Source of the DNA: Tritrichomonas musculus
Lineage: Eukaryota; Parabasalia; Tritrichomonadida; Tritrichomonadidae
NCBI GenBank assembly: GCA_039105265.1
Contig: JAPFFF010000004.1
Location: 4,712,001 to 4,776,000, forward strand
DNA length: 64,000 bases
Direction: 5' to 3'
Both the position numbers and the translations under genes were made by a program. Numbering within the stretch: position 1 is the first letter of the stretch; each line of letters opens with the position of its first letter. Of the stretch, positions 1-8,585 are shown one piece after another. A model generated the notes under the pieces. It ran no database searches. It was given only the letters and a program-made list of their open reading frames with translations, and was not told the origin of the DNA.

Positions 1-1
1 A

Positions 2-103
2 ATAAATAGGTTACGTAATAATATTGATTACGTTAATAAAAAGAAGAAAGCTTATATTGCTGAGAAAAGTGAAACCAAGAAATCGAGAAGACGAAAGAAG
101 TAA
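2..103 (+). CDS. 3' end of an upstream Maverick gene (partial)
   Basis: One frame is open from the first bases of the window to a TAA at 101-103. It gives 33 residues ending in a strongly basic tail (Lys-Lys-Ser-Arg-Arg-Arg-Lys-Lys). It lies 22 bp upstream of the major capsid gene on the same strand. Such basic tails occur in small DNA-binding or core proteins of these elements, but no family can be named from this fragment. The start lies outside the window. Confidence 0.45.
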   Translation: MNRLRNNIDYVNKKKKAYIAEKSETKKSRRRKK

Positions 104-125
104 TTTTTTTATTATATAAAAAGTA

Positions 126-1703
126 ATGTTGAACAATGAAGTGATTATGCAAACATCTGCGGATGCATGCACCCAGATAGCCTCATATTTTGATACCGTC
201 GATAATTGCATTGCGATGAGTGATACTAATAAACAATATTCGATCAACCCACAGACGAGTTATGGACCATCGCCCCCAATCAAAAGTGGCTCGTATACAT
301 CTGTAATCATATCACCAAATACTCACAACACGGCTGATTTATACAACGGATTCATTAAGGCAACGATGGAGATTAAAGTTAATATCGATGATAAGATAGA
401 TACAGCAAATGTTGGCGATTATAGTTTCAATAATATATGGTATGGATTTAAAGATGCACGTGATGCTATTGAGAAGTATGAAATTGTAGCAAATGGTATC
501 ACCATATATACACAAAATTATGGCTGTGAAGAATCATTTCTTACAGCTTGTTGTTCCAACGAAACCACGAAGAGGGCAGATATTTATTCGAAAACTAGGC
601 ATAAAGATGTATGGAGACAGAATGAAGGGTGCCGCTGCGGTTTCGTAGTTTACTGGACTAAAGATAGGACCGAAGCTACTGGTACGATTAATTTGAAGAT
701 AGATTTGAGAAGATTCTTGCCGATATCTAACATTAAATATCTCCCAGCGTTTGCAGGCAAAATAGAACTGCGATTATATTTCTCATGCGCGGGACTAGTA
801 TATTGTCCATGTGGACCTGATGAAAATTTGATCAATAATCCTGGTAAGTATTCAAAATATACATTTCATCCCGTCACGACAGAATTCAAGCAAATAGGTA
901 ATCCAATAAGATGTTGGGCGACATCTACAACCGCTAATGGATTATATACATTAAATAATGCTGATAGAACAAGTAATGTTATATGGTATGAGGTCAAGGA
1001 TTGCCTCAGTATTATCCCATGTTTTGGAATTAGTGAGAGTGTTTATAACTCATTGGTTCAACGATATAGTGATCCATCTCACCCGTTAACATTCCCCACA
1101 CAAACATTATCTGTATATACGACAACTAATAAACTCGAACAACCTAATGATAAGACCACCTGTACTATCACTCCAAGATTTGTTGATAGTATATTTTGTT
1201 TATTCCCGTTGCGTAATACTGATAAAACTGTTTTCAAGAATCCATTATTCAAATCATTCTACATTAATGCGGGTGGATATGGCAACATACCTTCGCGACC
1301 ATTTGGAACAACTGAAGAGTACCCCGAATTTTTGGAATATTGCCAGAATGCAATGAACATGAATGGTGAGCAGAGTGGTTTCAATAAGGAGGTCGTCAGA
1401 TCGCTAACCAATTCATATTCATTTAACTCAACGACTGGTTATTATAGTGACGACAGGTCATCGTTTTTCATTGGTCTCCCAACAGAAACTGATAATACAT
1501 ATCAACAGGGACTCACTTCGCTATCACCTATCAATTTTGAAATGAATATTACTCAAAGTGCGACTGAAGGTTCATTTGCGAAGAGTGTAGATGCCAACCC
1601 ACTTTTCTGCTTATTATATGATGCCTCGATTAGTATATTAGTTCAACCAAATGGTATGCCTCCATTGGTTCGTATTGGTAACTATGATTTAACTACACCT
1701 TGA
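126..1703 (+). CDS. Maverick major capsid protein (double jelly-roll type)
   Basis: This 525-residue protein would form the icosahedral shell of the virus-like particle. It is recognised through its counterpart at 22102-23991. Shared landmarks include WYGFKDARDAIEKYEI here against IFVGFKNAVEFYEDCRFW there, the mid-protein block VTTEFKQIGNP against ITRKFTQIGRP, and a later FCLFP/MMFPK block before a conserved Tyr/Phe-Asn stretch. Length and beta-rich, low-charge composition fit a Polinton double jelly-roll capsid. There is no signal peptide or membrane segment. A second in-frame ATG lies seven codons downstream at 147; the first is preferred because it follows an AT-rich TATATAAAAA leader. It precedes two small genes on the same strand. 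The capsid assignment is inferred from synteny and fold pattern, not from a database match. Confidence 0.7.
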   Translation: MLNNEVIMQTSADACTQIASYFDTVDNCIAMSDTNKQYSINPQTSYGPSPPIKSGSYTSVIISPNTHNTADLYNGFIKATMEIKVNIDDKIDTANVGDYSFNNIWYGFKDARDAIEKYEIVANGITIYTQNYGCEESFLTACCSNETTKRADIYSKTRHKDVWRQNEGCRCGFVVYWTKDRTEATGTINLKIDLRRFLPISNIKYLPAFAGKIELRLYFSCAGLVYCPCGPDENLINNPGKYSKYTFHPVTTEFKQIGNPIRCWATSTTANGLYTLNNADRTSNVIWYEVKDCLSIIPCFGISESVYNSLVQRYSDPSHPLTFPTQTLSVYTTTNKLEQPNDKTTCTITPRFVDSIFCLFPLRNTDKTVFKNPLFKSFYINAGGYGNIPSRPFGTTEEYPEFLEYCQNAMNMNGEQSGFNKEVVRSLTNSYSFNSTTGYYSDDRSSFFIGLPTETDNTYQQGLTSLSPINFEMNITQSATEGSFAKSVDANPLFCLLYDASISILVQPNGMPPLVRIGNYDLTTP

Positions 1704-1753
1704 GTAAATTTTCAAACAATACAACACATTATTTTTGTTTATTTGCATAATAA

Positions 1754-2182
1754 ATGAATAAGTATAAAAACCCGAATTCAACAACCATCGGTACAACTGG
1801 ATGTATGTATAATGAATCCACCACTACCAACGAAGATGTTGAGTATAATCATTATGGTATATATTCAAATGATAATACTTATGCGGTCACATTCAATCCT
1901 CACATCAATCGACCACCTACCAAAAATATGCCACACAATCCAGTTAGACCACCTCCAACTGATGAGCATATGACGCTTACTCAAAATGAGCCTCCCGTGA
2001 GTATGACTGATGGGATGCATTATTTGAACAATGCGACAACGAAACCTCCTCCATTGCTACCACCATATTTGAATAGACCTCAAGACCTGGCAGCGATTCA
2101 AGGATTGGCTAATGAGAGAGATAAGGCAAATTTGATATATAATAAGCCGGCTAATATCAATTTCAAAAATATACATTATTGA
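1754..2182 (+). CDS. Proline-rich Maverick protein of unknown function
   Basis: This 142-residue protein lies 50 bp after the capsid gene. It is Asn/Thr/Pro-rich with several polyproline patches (NRPPT, VRPPPT, TKPPPLLPPYL). It ends in a short charged helix-like stretch (about residues 107-125) and has no cysteine pair or membrane segment. It is preceded by a TTATTTTTG...AATAAATG leader like those of other genes of this element. Proline-rich small proteins near capsid genes are often scaffold or interaction proteins; that role is speculation. Codon use matches the neighbours, so it is probably a real gene. Confidence 0.6.
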   Translation: MNKYKNPNSTTIGTTGCMYNESTTTNEDVEYNHYGIYSNDNTYAVTFNPHINRPPTKNMPHNPVRPPPTDEHMTLTQNEPPVSMTDGMHYLNNATTKPPPLLPPYLNRPQDLAAIQGLANERDKANLIYNKPANINFKNIHY

Positions 2183-2219
2183 GAAATCACATGGTTTATA
2201 ATATTTTATTTTTGGGGAA

Positions 2220-2750
2220 ATGATTAGGAAGAGGAATGCTAATGCAGGTATCAATGCAAACGTTTCATTAGAACCATCAGCTGCATCGCAATCAACATCT
2301 AATATTAATAATAATATCATCATTAATAAGAGGGATGATGGCAAGGAGGATATCGTCATTACGAGAGATATCGATGAGGGGCAACCAGTATCATCCGCTG
2401 AGGGCATGGATGTGAGGACTGTTATATTAGAATCATATGCACAAATATTATTGAATCAAGATAAGGCGTTATTAAGTAATCTCATCTCCAAAAATTGTAT
2501 CATTGTCCCCATGTCGGCTTTACAAAATATTATCAAGGCAGCTATCCATACTGAACAGGTAGATATATATCTGGATGAAGATATTAAATGTTGTGCAACT
2601 AAAGCTAATCCAATTCGCAAAATAGAAGCTATCAAAATTGTTAATGAGAATGGAGAAATTGTAACTGATTTCAAGCAGGTCTACAATAAGGAGTATAACG
2701 AACTCGTTAACGTATACCATTTATGTCTCAAATACTGCATCAATATGTAA
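2220..2750 (+). CDS. Conserved Maverick orphan with Cys-Cys core
   Basis: This 176-residue protein has no recognised domain, but its second half matches the 217-residue minus-strand product at 28482-29135. VDIYLDEDIKCCA here corresponds to VDFVLEDDEPGCCA there. Both then have a Lys-Ile-rich strand, an acidic Asn/Lys-Glu turn (NENGEIV / TKDGKSE) and a Tyr-Asn-x-x-Tyr/Glu-Tyr stretch near the C-terminus. The N-terminal half is Asn/Ser-rich and probably disordered in both. Conservation between two diverged elements argues for a real function, perhaps structural. The leader contains TATAATATTTTATTTTTGGGGAAATG. No enzyme motif is visible. Confidence 0.7.
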   Translation: MIRKRNANAGINANVSLEPSAASQSTSNINNNIIINKRDDGKEDIVITRDIDEGQPVSSAEGMDVRTVILESYAQILLNQDKALLSNLISKNCIIVPMSALQNIIKAAIHTEQVDIYLDEDIKCCATKANPIRKIEAIKIVNENGEIVTDFKQVYNKEYNELVNVYHLCLKYCINM

Positions 2751-2752
2751 AA

Positions 2753-3142
2753 ATGCAAAAACCAACCCCCGTAACTGGATGCGTAATGCATTCTCTCGAG
2801 GAACCAACATACGTACCCGGGATTATATATCAATCCCCCAAGGAAAATATCTGCATCCAATTACAGGAGCTGGTTTGGGTTTGCATTGCCGACAATGCTT
2901 CGTATTATCCATAATCCACAAGTAATAGCTTACCACAAGGTGTTTAGTTCGCTAGGGCTCTATCACAAATATGGACCGAAAATAATACGAAAAATCCGTA
3001 TGGCAGCGAATCGAACTCATGCCTGCCGCCGAAGCTGGGAGACATGCTTCATGATCCAACAACTATACCAGTTAGCGCTAACACATATATGTTTTCGATT
3101 TACTATTTAAACTGTTCCAATTATATTCCATCATACATATAG
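2753..3142 (+). pseudogene. Broken Maverick ORF with two in-frame stops
   Basis: A single frame from ATG 2753 to TAG 3140-3142 is interrupted by TAA at 2912-2914 and TAG at 2945-2947. The part after the second stop reads like a folded protein, with mixed Asn/Pro/Tyr-rich beta-strand-like sequence and a Cys near the end. The first part could also be read in another frame starting at the ATG near 2779. It lies between two intact genes and overlaps neither. It is most simply a decayed small structural gene. A short separate gene ending at 2914 is the alternative. Confidence 0.4.
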
Positions 3143-3237
3143 AACGCAGTTCCTGCTCGCTCTATATACCCAAAATTTTTCAAAAATATTTTTTATATCA
3201 CATGTCCAAAATTATTTTATTTTTTATCCTAATATAA

Positions 3238-3696
3238 ATGTCTGTTGATTCAATCGTAGACACTAACAATAACTTCTACTCACCAACCAAGCTCGTTTCA
3301 TTTATCAATGATACATATAAGAACAACAAGTTTGTAAAGGCTGTCATCTATTTCGAAGGGGAGAAAGTATTTAAAAATAAGTTTGACAAATATTGTTGCA
3401 AACCTTTATTCATCACACTCGAATCATCTAATAAGAAAAATAATGTATTCATCAACTATAATAAAATCATTAAATTGTTTGGGGATTCGATTATAGTATC
3501 ATTCAACTGCAAATTCGATAGCAAGGATAAGCTATACGTCCTTATCATAGAACTCACAATGCAAACATATATGGACACCCCATACTATCCATGCCACGTT
3601 CTCGAATGCGTCAACAAACATAATATCAAATGTATTCGCGACCAGTTCAAAATTGAATTCGATGATAGCGATATAAAGGATGATTGCTTCGTATAA
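3238..3696 (+). CDS. Hypothetical Maverick protein, possible homologue of the first gene of element 2
   Basis: This 152-residue soluble protein is preceded by a TTATTTTATTTTTTATCC...ATAAATG leader. It shows a pattern also seen in the 156-residue protein at 17881-18351: a Phe-x-x-x-x-Phe-Asp/Lys turn, then KPLFITLESS here against KPILISLWKR there. A Tyr-Asn-Lys/Asp stretch, a Leu-Phe and a lysine-rich strand follow. The C-terminus is acidic and the middle contains several Cys residues. Function is unknown. The similarity is weak and was judged by eye. Confidence 0.6.
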   Translation: MSVDSIVDTNNNFYSPTKLVSFINDTYKNNKFVKAVIYFEGEKVFKNKFDKYCCKPLFITLESSNKKNNVFINYNKIIKLFGDSIIVSFNCKFDSKDKLYVLIIELTMQTYMDTPYYPCHVLECVNKHNIKCIRDQFKIEFDDSDIKDDCFV

Positions 3697-3743
3697 ATAT
3701 GCATCGATTATTTTTATAAAAATATTTTTTTCTCGATAAGCAA

Positions 3744-4136
3744 ATGAGTGAATCGAAAGTAGATAGCCCAACTATTACTAAGCAACATCCATCCGTCAAC
3801 AGGACAATTGTTAAATCGAAATCGAGTGATGTATTAAATAAGATTGATAACATTGATGATGAACCTATTGAACCTACATCTAAGAAGCCTCGTGGGCGAA
3901 GATGTAAGTATGCTAATGATGACGAGCGACGAACTGCTAGACGCCAACAGCAACGTGAATATAGATTACGCAAAAAATATGAAATGGAGATACTGAGGAG
4001 ATATGTTAAGGAACATCTTGATGAGCTTGCAGAGGAGGAAGATGCCCCTGATGCAGATAACATCGATTGTAGTGTTAATGAAACGATTAATGAGACACCT
4101 GATGATGAGCCCTTAGTAGATAATTGTAATAACTAA
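3744..4136 (+). CDS. AT-hook/basic-region putative DNA-binding protein
   Basis: This 130-residue protein has an AT-hook-like core (KKPRGRRCKY, about residues 47-56) followed by an Arg-rich helix (about 57-85, ERRTARRQQQREYRLRKKYE) and an acidic C-terminus. The GRR-Lys-Tyr-Ala-x-Asp-Glu-Glu-Arg-Arg layout resembles the GRPRKY-type basic proteins of mobile elements and viruses and the basic region of bZIP factors. However, no clear leucine heptad follows, so bZIP dimerisation is not supported. It probably binds or condenses element DNA, or regulates transcription. It converges with the minus-strand HNH gene. Confidence 0.65.
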   Translation: MSESKVDSPTITKQHPSVNRTIVKSKSSDVLNKIDNIDDEPIEPTSKKPRGRRCKYANDDERRTARRQQQREYRLRKKYEMEILRRYVKEHLDELAEEEDAPDADNIDCSVNETINETPDDEPLVDNCNN

Positions 4137-4223
4137 ATAATTACATTTTATCGAACCATATTTTATTTTTGTTAGAATTATCAGTATTGAGGATAACAAA
4201 TAATATGCTCCGCAAAAATAATA

Positions 4224-4949
4224 CTAATTCAAGTTATATATTTTCTTGAATCTATTTACATATACATTGACAGTTCTATTTTTAGTATCCTTCATGCTAA
4301 CAAATAGAACACCTGATTTATTCTCTTTGATATATAATTCTCTGTAACGTACTCCGTTGAAATAGTAAAACTTATTATCGAAATAATAATAGTTCTCAAA
4401 TAAGTGGTCACCGTATTTATTCACCACAATTGCATCTTCATCTATATCGTCAAAATACTCGTATACAATACCTCTCGTTGAACTCCTATTTTTATTATTA
4501 TCTTGAGTCGAAACCCATCGTAAACATTTTACATGATAATATGTCCTATCCTGCTCTATATGGTCGACGATAGTTTTGTTTACAGGGTCATCGTTATATA
4601 TGAATTGTAGTGCAACAAGTCTATGTTTTTGTTGACAGCTACCATTGAGAGATACTTGGATGTATCCGCTAGTTTTATTTTTGAATTCAGTAACAATCCT
4701 ACCAGTTGCTATCTTACGAATTGGATAAGGGTAGCAGTTCAATATCTCATACTCGTTTTCATAATTCTTGAGGGGGAACCATTTAGCATCTTCATCCTTT
4801 TCAACGGTGGGACATACATCATCACCGCGTCCATCTGTATTGCAACCAACATCGACAAGATCAGGGGTAGCCTTCAATCTAGCATTCTCCTCCTCAAGTA
4901 ATTTGATGCGTTCCAATAATTGGTCAATATTGATATTATCGTGTGACAT
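4224..4949 (-). CDS. HNH-type protein with N-terminal coiled coil
   Basis: This is a 241-residue protein. Residues about 8-27 form a leucine-heptad coiled coil (IDQLLERIKLLEEENARLKA). Residues about 107-152 carry the HNH_3-like pattern HRLVALQF, then VDHIEQDRTYYHVKCLRW, then STQDNN, as in homing endonucleases with NUMOD-type DNA-binding modules. The first His is present (VDHI), but the central Asn of classic HNH sites is not obvious, so nuclease activity is uncertain. It starts 62 bp from the divergent polymerase gene. It could be a passenger homing nuclease or a domesticated DNA-binding factor. Confidence 0.65.
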   Translation of the reverse strand: MSHDNINIDQLLERIKLLEEENARLKATPDLVDVGCNTDGRGDDVCPTVEKDEDAKWFPLKNYENEYEILNCYPYPIRKIATGRIVTEFKNKTSGYIQVSLNGSCQQKHRLVALQFIYNDDPVNKTIVDHIEQDRTYYHVKCLRWVSTQDNNKNRSSTRGIVYEYFDDIDEDAIVVNKYGDHLFENYYYFDNKFYYFNGVRYRELYIKENKSGVLFVSMKDTKNRTVNVYVNRFKKIYNLN

Positions 4950-5011
4950 TTTGATAGCGCGATAAAAAAATGAGTTGATTTTGAAACCGGGCCATTTTTA
5001 ATGATATATAA

Positions 5012-8000
5012 ATGAAAAATAAATTATTGAGTAAGCTCACCAAAAGAGATATCTTATCGTTACCCGGATTCGCTAATAAAACTGCATCGTTGAGAGAGTT
5101 GAAGGGTGAGTTATCGAATCGATTGATAAGTATGCATATTAATAGGAGAGGTGTTTGCGTTGATGATTATATTAGAGCATTTGATAAGGATGATAATAAA
5201 TTATTCGCGACCATTCGTAAAAGCAAATCGAGTCATATCAATCGAGTTCAGCAACGTAATCAGTATAAAAATAGTATTCGCGACAACGCATTAGAGGAGA
5301 GGCTTATATTAAACATCCCCATCAACTTATATCAATCCAAGACTGATGAGAGAATTCAATATGAGAAACGAATCAAGGATGTTGTCAATAAACGCAATTT
5401 CCAAAAATATATGACCGAATATATGTTATACGTGAATAGGAGGATATCATTTGATGTGTTGATAGGAGATGATGAAGACAAACGTTTAGCATTTTGTGAG
5501 GCGTTGAGAAAATGTTATAGTTTGAAAGGTGATGAGAGACCTGTTGTCAAAGCTCACTCACTCGATGGTACCTATAAATATTTCACCCTGAGTGATAAAT
5601 GGATGATTGATAACACGATTGGTCATATCGCAGGCACCGTTGATTTGATCGAAGATGCTAGTGATGTAAATCCCAACTACAACAGCACATTTATACCCGT
5701 TCGATACGAAGCATTATTTGTAACTAAAAGTAAGTTCAAAAAGACCACCACATTTTCGATTCAAAAATTGGACCCTGATACGAATACAGTTTATAATGAA
5801 GAGATTGAGATTGATGAAGATTTTAGAAACATGTATGATGGCGGATTTTTCCCATATATCAATTTGAGCAATATCGATTTGACAGATTATCATATATTTA
5901 GTTCCATAGACAAAAATAATTATAAGGACAACTGCTTCGTATATGCATGTATTCAATCAGGTGTGTTTGAGATAGATGAAATAAATCATTTGAGGAATTA
6001 TATTAGGACTAAGCGAGTTCCTTGTAATCGTATTATCAGTGTTGCCAAGGAATTCAAATGCCACTTCATTATACGACGTATCGATGAATCCAAAGATACT
6101 CGCCACCAATATAATGTTAGAATTGATACGCGAAAGAAACCATGGGCTAAGGATTACGTGAGAACTGTCGACCTACTCCTATATAAGAATCACTACATGA
6201 TTAATAAAAATATCATGGCGACAACATATTATTTGGAACATAGAGATGAGCTCGATGAAAAATTTGCTCATATTCCAATTGATAGGAGAGTTCTAATCAA
6301 GGGTGTTAATAAAGATACCCCTCTATATAAAAATGAAGGTACCACTCCAATGATTATACTACGTAAGATGTTTGATTTAAACTTATTTAGAGAGATTAAG
6401 AATTGTGAATTAAATATATTAGCAACGACCGAATTCAATAATAATCTCAATGACTATGTCGATTTAAATTATGATGAGGAGCTATGTTGCAAACCTATCA
6501 AAACAGATACTAATTACGGTAAGCAATGGAGTAGGATTTATTATAGCGATTACGAAACCAACTCAACTGTGTCTCCTCATGTTCCATATCTAAATTGTAC
6601 AGCTTGGAGAGATGGTGCATATATTCACAGTATATCTTTCACAGGAGATAATATTAATGAACAGCTATTAGATTATTTACAGGACCAATCATTAACATAC
6701 TTTCACAATCTAAAATATGATGCATGCTTCTTCATGAACACATATGGTTGGCGGCCCAAGATACTTGAGCGAGCAGGTACTATATTACAAATCATCATGA
6801 ACAAATATATCGATAACAAGATTGTGAAAACGTTAACGTTCCGCAACAGCTATTCTCTAATTAATAAGCCCTTGAGGAAATTCGCGAGCATGTTCAACTT
6901 AGATGTCCACAAGGAAATCATGGCTTATAAGTTATATACGGAACATAATATTAAACGTTGTATCGTGCCAGCGTTAGAATTCCAAATACAATATTATGAT
7001 GAGAAAAAAGATGAGAAATCTTTGCATGAGATTGCACGAGATTTTAAACAGTTGATTGAAAATGCGAAAATAGCTAATGCCTATGACTCATTAAATATAG
7101 ATATTATGAAATATGCGAAATATTATTGCAAGAAGGATTGCATAGTTTTGATGAAGGGCTTGGAGAAATTTAATGAAGACCTCATGAAAATATTTCATGA
7201 AACCAAGATTAATATGTTAAACATTCATAACTATATATCTATCTCAGCTATTGGATACGATTTCGCTAAGAGATATGGATGCTTTAATGGATGCTATGAG
7301 TTGAGTGGTAAGCCCCAGAATTTTATCCTGAGATGTGTTAGCGGAGGTAGGACAATGACTGCGAATAATGATAAGCAATACATAGAGGGGCGCATCCAAG
7401 ACTTCGATGCCGTGTCTTTATATCCATCTGCGATGAGAATTATGAATGGGGTACCAAAGGGCAAGCCTAAGATCATCCCTGCAAATGTTTCGAAGGAAGA
7501 GCTGTTGAGATATGACACGTTTTTTGCAGAAATCAATATTACAAAAATTAAATGTAAGAGTGATATTGATTACAAATTTGGGCATGTATTCCATCGGGAT
7601 GATAATGGTAGCAAGATATTTGATAACAATCCAGTCACCCATTTCTATATCGACAAGATAGCATTCATGGATTTAATGGAGTTTTATGATTTCGATTATG
7701 AGTTCATTCGCGGATACTATTTCAATGAAGGTTTCAATACAACTATAAATAAGTTCATCGATAAATTATTTAGACTTAGATTGAGATACCAACGAGCATG
7801 TAATCCGTTGGAGCAAACTATTAAGCTGCTCCTCAATAGTATATATGGTAAGTCTATTTTGAAAGCTATTCCAATCGAGACTAAATCCGTCCCCAAGGAG
7901 AAGATATATAACTATATCTGGAGGAATTATAATTATATAAGTGAGATTACAGAAACCGATAATATTAACAACGTTTATGTTAAGAAGATGAAGCCTATAT

Positions 8001-8542
8001 ATAATCACTTCAACCTACCACAATTTGGGGCATCAGTTCTCTCATGGAGTAAGCATATTATGAATAGAGTTATGAATACGGCTGAGCAACACGGCATCAA
8101 TATATATTATCAAGATACTGATAGCATGCATATTATGGAAGATGATGTTGAACGCATCGCAAAAATATATAATTCAAAATATGGGAGACAATTGATTGGT
8201 AAGCAGATGTGTCAGTTTCATATTGATTTTGACAGATTTGATGGTGCTGTTGGCGAAGTCCATTCACGTAAACTGATAGCGCTTGGTAAGAAATCATATC
8301 TAGATATACTGGTCGATGAGAATGGCAACGAAGGATATCATATTAGAATGAAAGGTGTTCCTAAACAATGTATTCTCAATTATTGTAAGCATCATAATAT
8401 TAGTGTTGAAGAATTATATGAGCTCATGTATAATGGTGAGGAGATTACATTTAACCTACTCGATGGTGCCAATTGTTTTCGCAAAAATAAATTGTATCAG
8501 CAAATCAATCTCCCTCAATTTAATAGGACGATGAAGTTTTAA
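5012..8542 (+). CDS. Protein-primed family B DNA polymerase with OTU-like N-terminal domain
   Basis: This 1176-residue polymerase replicates the element. Exonuclease motifs are visible: Exo I YSDYETN (about 512-518), Exo II FHNLKYDA (about 566) and Exo III YCKKDC (about 706-711). Polymerase motifs follow: A DFDAVSLYPS (about 797-806), B NSIYGK (about 942) and C YQDTDS (about 1033-1038). The long A-B spacing fits the terminal-protein insertions of protein-primed enzymes. At about 304-400 a DNCFVYA motif is followed by a helix-strand pair and then NHY, the layout of OTU-type cysteine peptidases. The first 300 residues are unassigned. All catalytic motifs are intact and there is no frameshift. 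It converges with the fibre gene 43 bp downstream. Confidence 0.92.
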   Translation: MKNKLLSKLTKRDILSLPGFANKTASLRELKGELSNRLISMHINRRGVCVDDYIRAFDKDDNKLFATIRKSKSSHINRVQQRNQYKNSIRDNALEERLILNIPINLYQSKTDERIQYEKRIKDVVNKRNFQKYMTEYMLYVNRRISFDVLIGDDEDKRLAFCEALRKCYSLKGDERPVVKAHSLDGTYKYFTLSDKWMIDNTIGHIAGTVDLIEDASDVNPNYNSTFIPVRYEALFVTKSKFKKTTTFSIQKLDPDTNTVYNEEIEIDEDFRNMYDGGFFPYINLSNIDLTDYHIFSSIDKNNYKDNCFVYACIQSGVFEIDEINHLRNYIRTKRVPCNRIISVAKEFKCHFIIRRIDESKDTRHQYNVRIDTRKKPWAKDYVRTVDLLLYKNHYMINKNIMATTYYLEHRDELDEKFAHIPIDRRVLIKGVNKDTPLYKNEGTTPMIILRKMFDLNLFREIKNCELNILATTEFNNNLNDYVDLNYDEELCCKPIKTDTNYGKQWSRIYYSDYETNSTVSPHVPYLNCTAWRDGAYIHSISFTGDNINEQLLDYLQDQSLTYFHNLKYDACFFMNTYGWRPKILERAGTILQIIMNKYIDNKIVKTLTFRNSYSLINKPLRKFASMFNLDVHKEIMAYKLYTEHNIKRCIVPALEFQIQYYDEKKDEKSLHEIARDFKQLIENAKIANAYDSLNIDIMKYAKYYCKKDCIVLMKGLEKFNEDLMKIFHETKINMLNIHNYISISAIGYDFAKRYGCFNGCYELSGKPQNFILRCVSGGRTMTANNDKQYIEGRIQDFDAVSLYPSAMRIMNGVPKGKPKIIPANVSKEELLRYDTFFAEINITKIKCKSDIDYKFGHVFHRDDNGSKIFDNNPVTHFYIDKIAFMDLMEFYDFDYEFIRGYYFNEGFNTTINKFIDKLFRLRLRYQRACNPLEQTIKLLLNSIYGKSILKAIPIETKSVPKEKIYNYIWRNYNYISEITETDNINNVYVKKMKPIYNHFNLPQFGASVLSWSKHIMNRVMNTAEQHGINIYYQDTDSMHIMEDDVERIAKIYNSKYGRQLIGKQMCQFHIDFDRFDGAVGEVHSRKLIALGKKSYLDILVDENGNEGYHIRMKGVPKQCILNYCKHHNISVEELYELMYNGEEITFNLLDGANCFRKNKLYQQINLPQFNRTMKF

Positions 8543-8585
8543 TATTTTTGATTGGCTTGGACTAACTTGTTGAGTACCTACCTCC

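Noticed and set aside
3001-3080. tRNA-like pattern on the minus strand (GAGTTCGATTC near TGG, AACTGGTATAG-like stretch)
   Set aside because: Acceptor, anticodon and T stems do not pair when laid out; the region is better explained as a broken protein frame.
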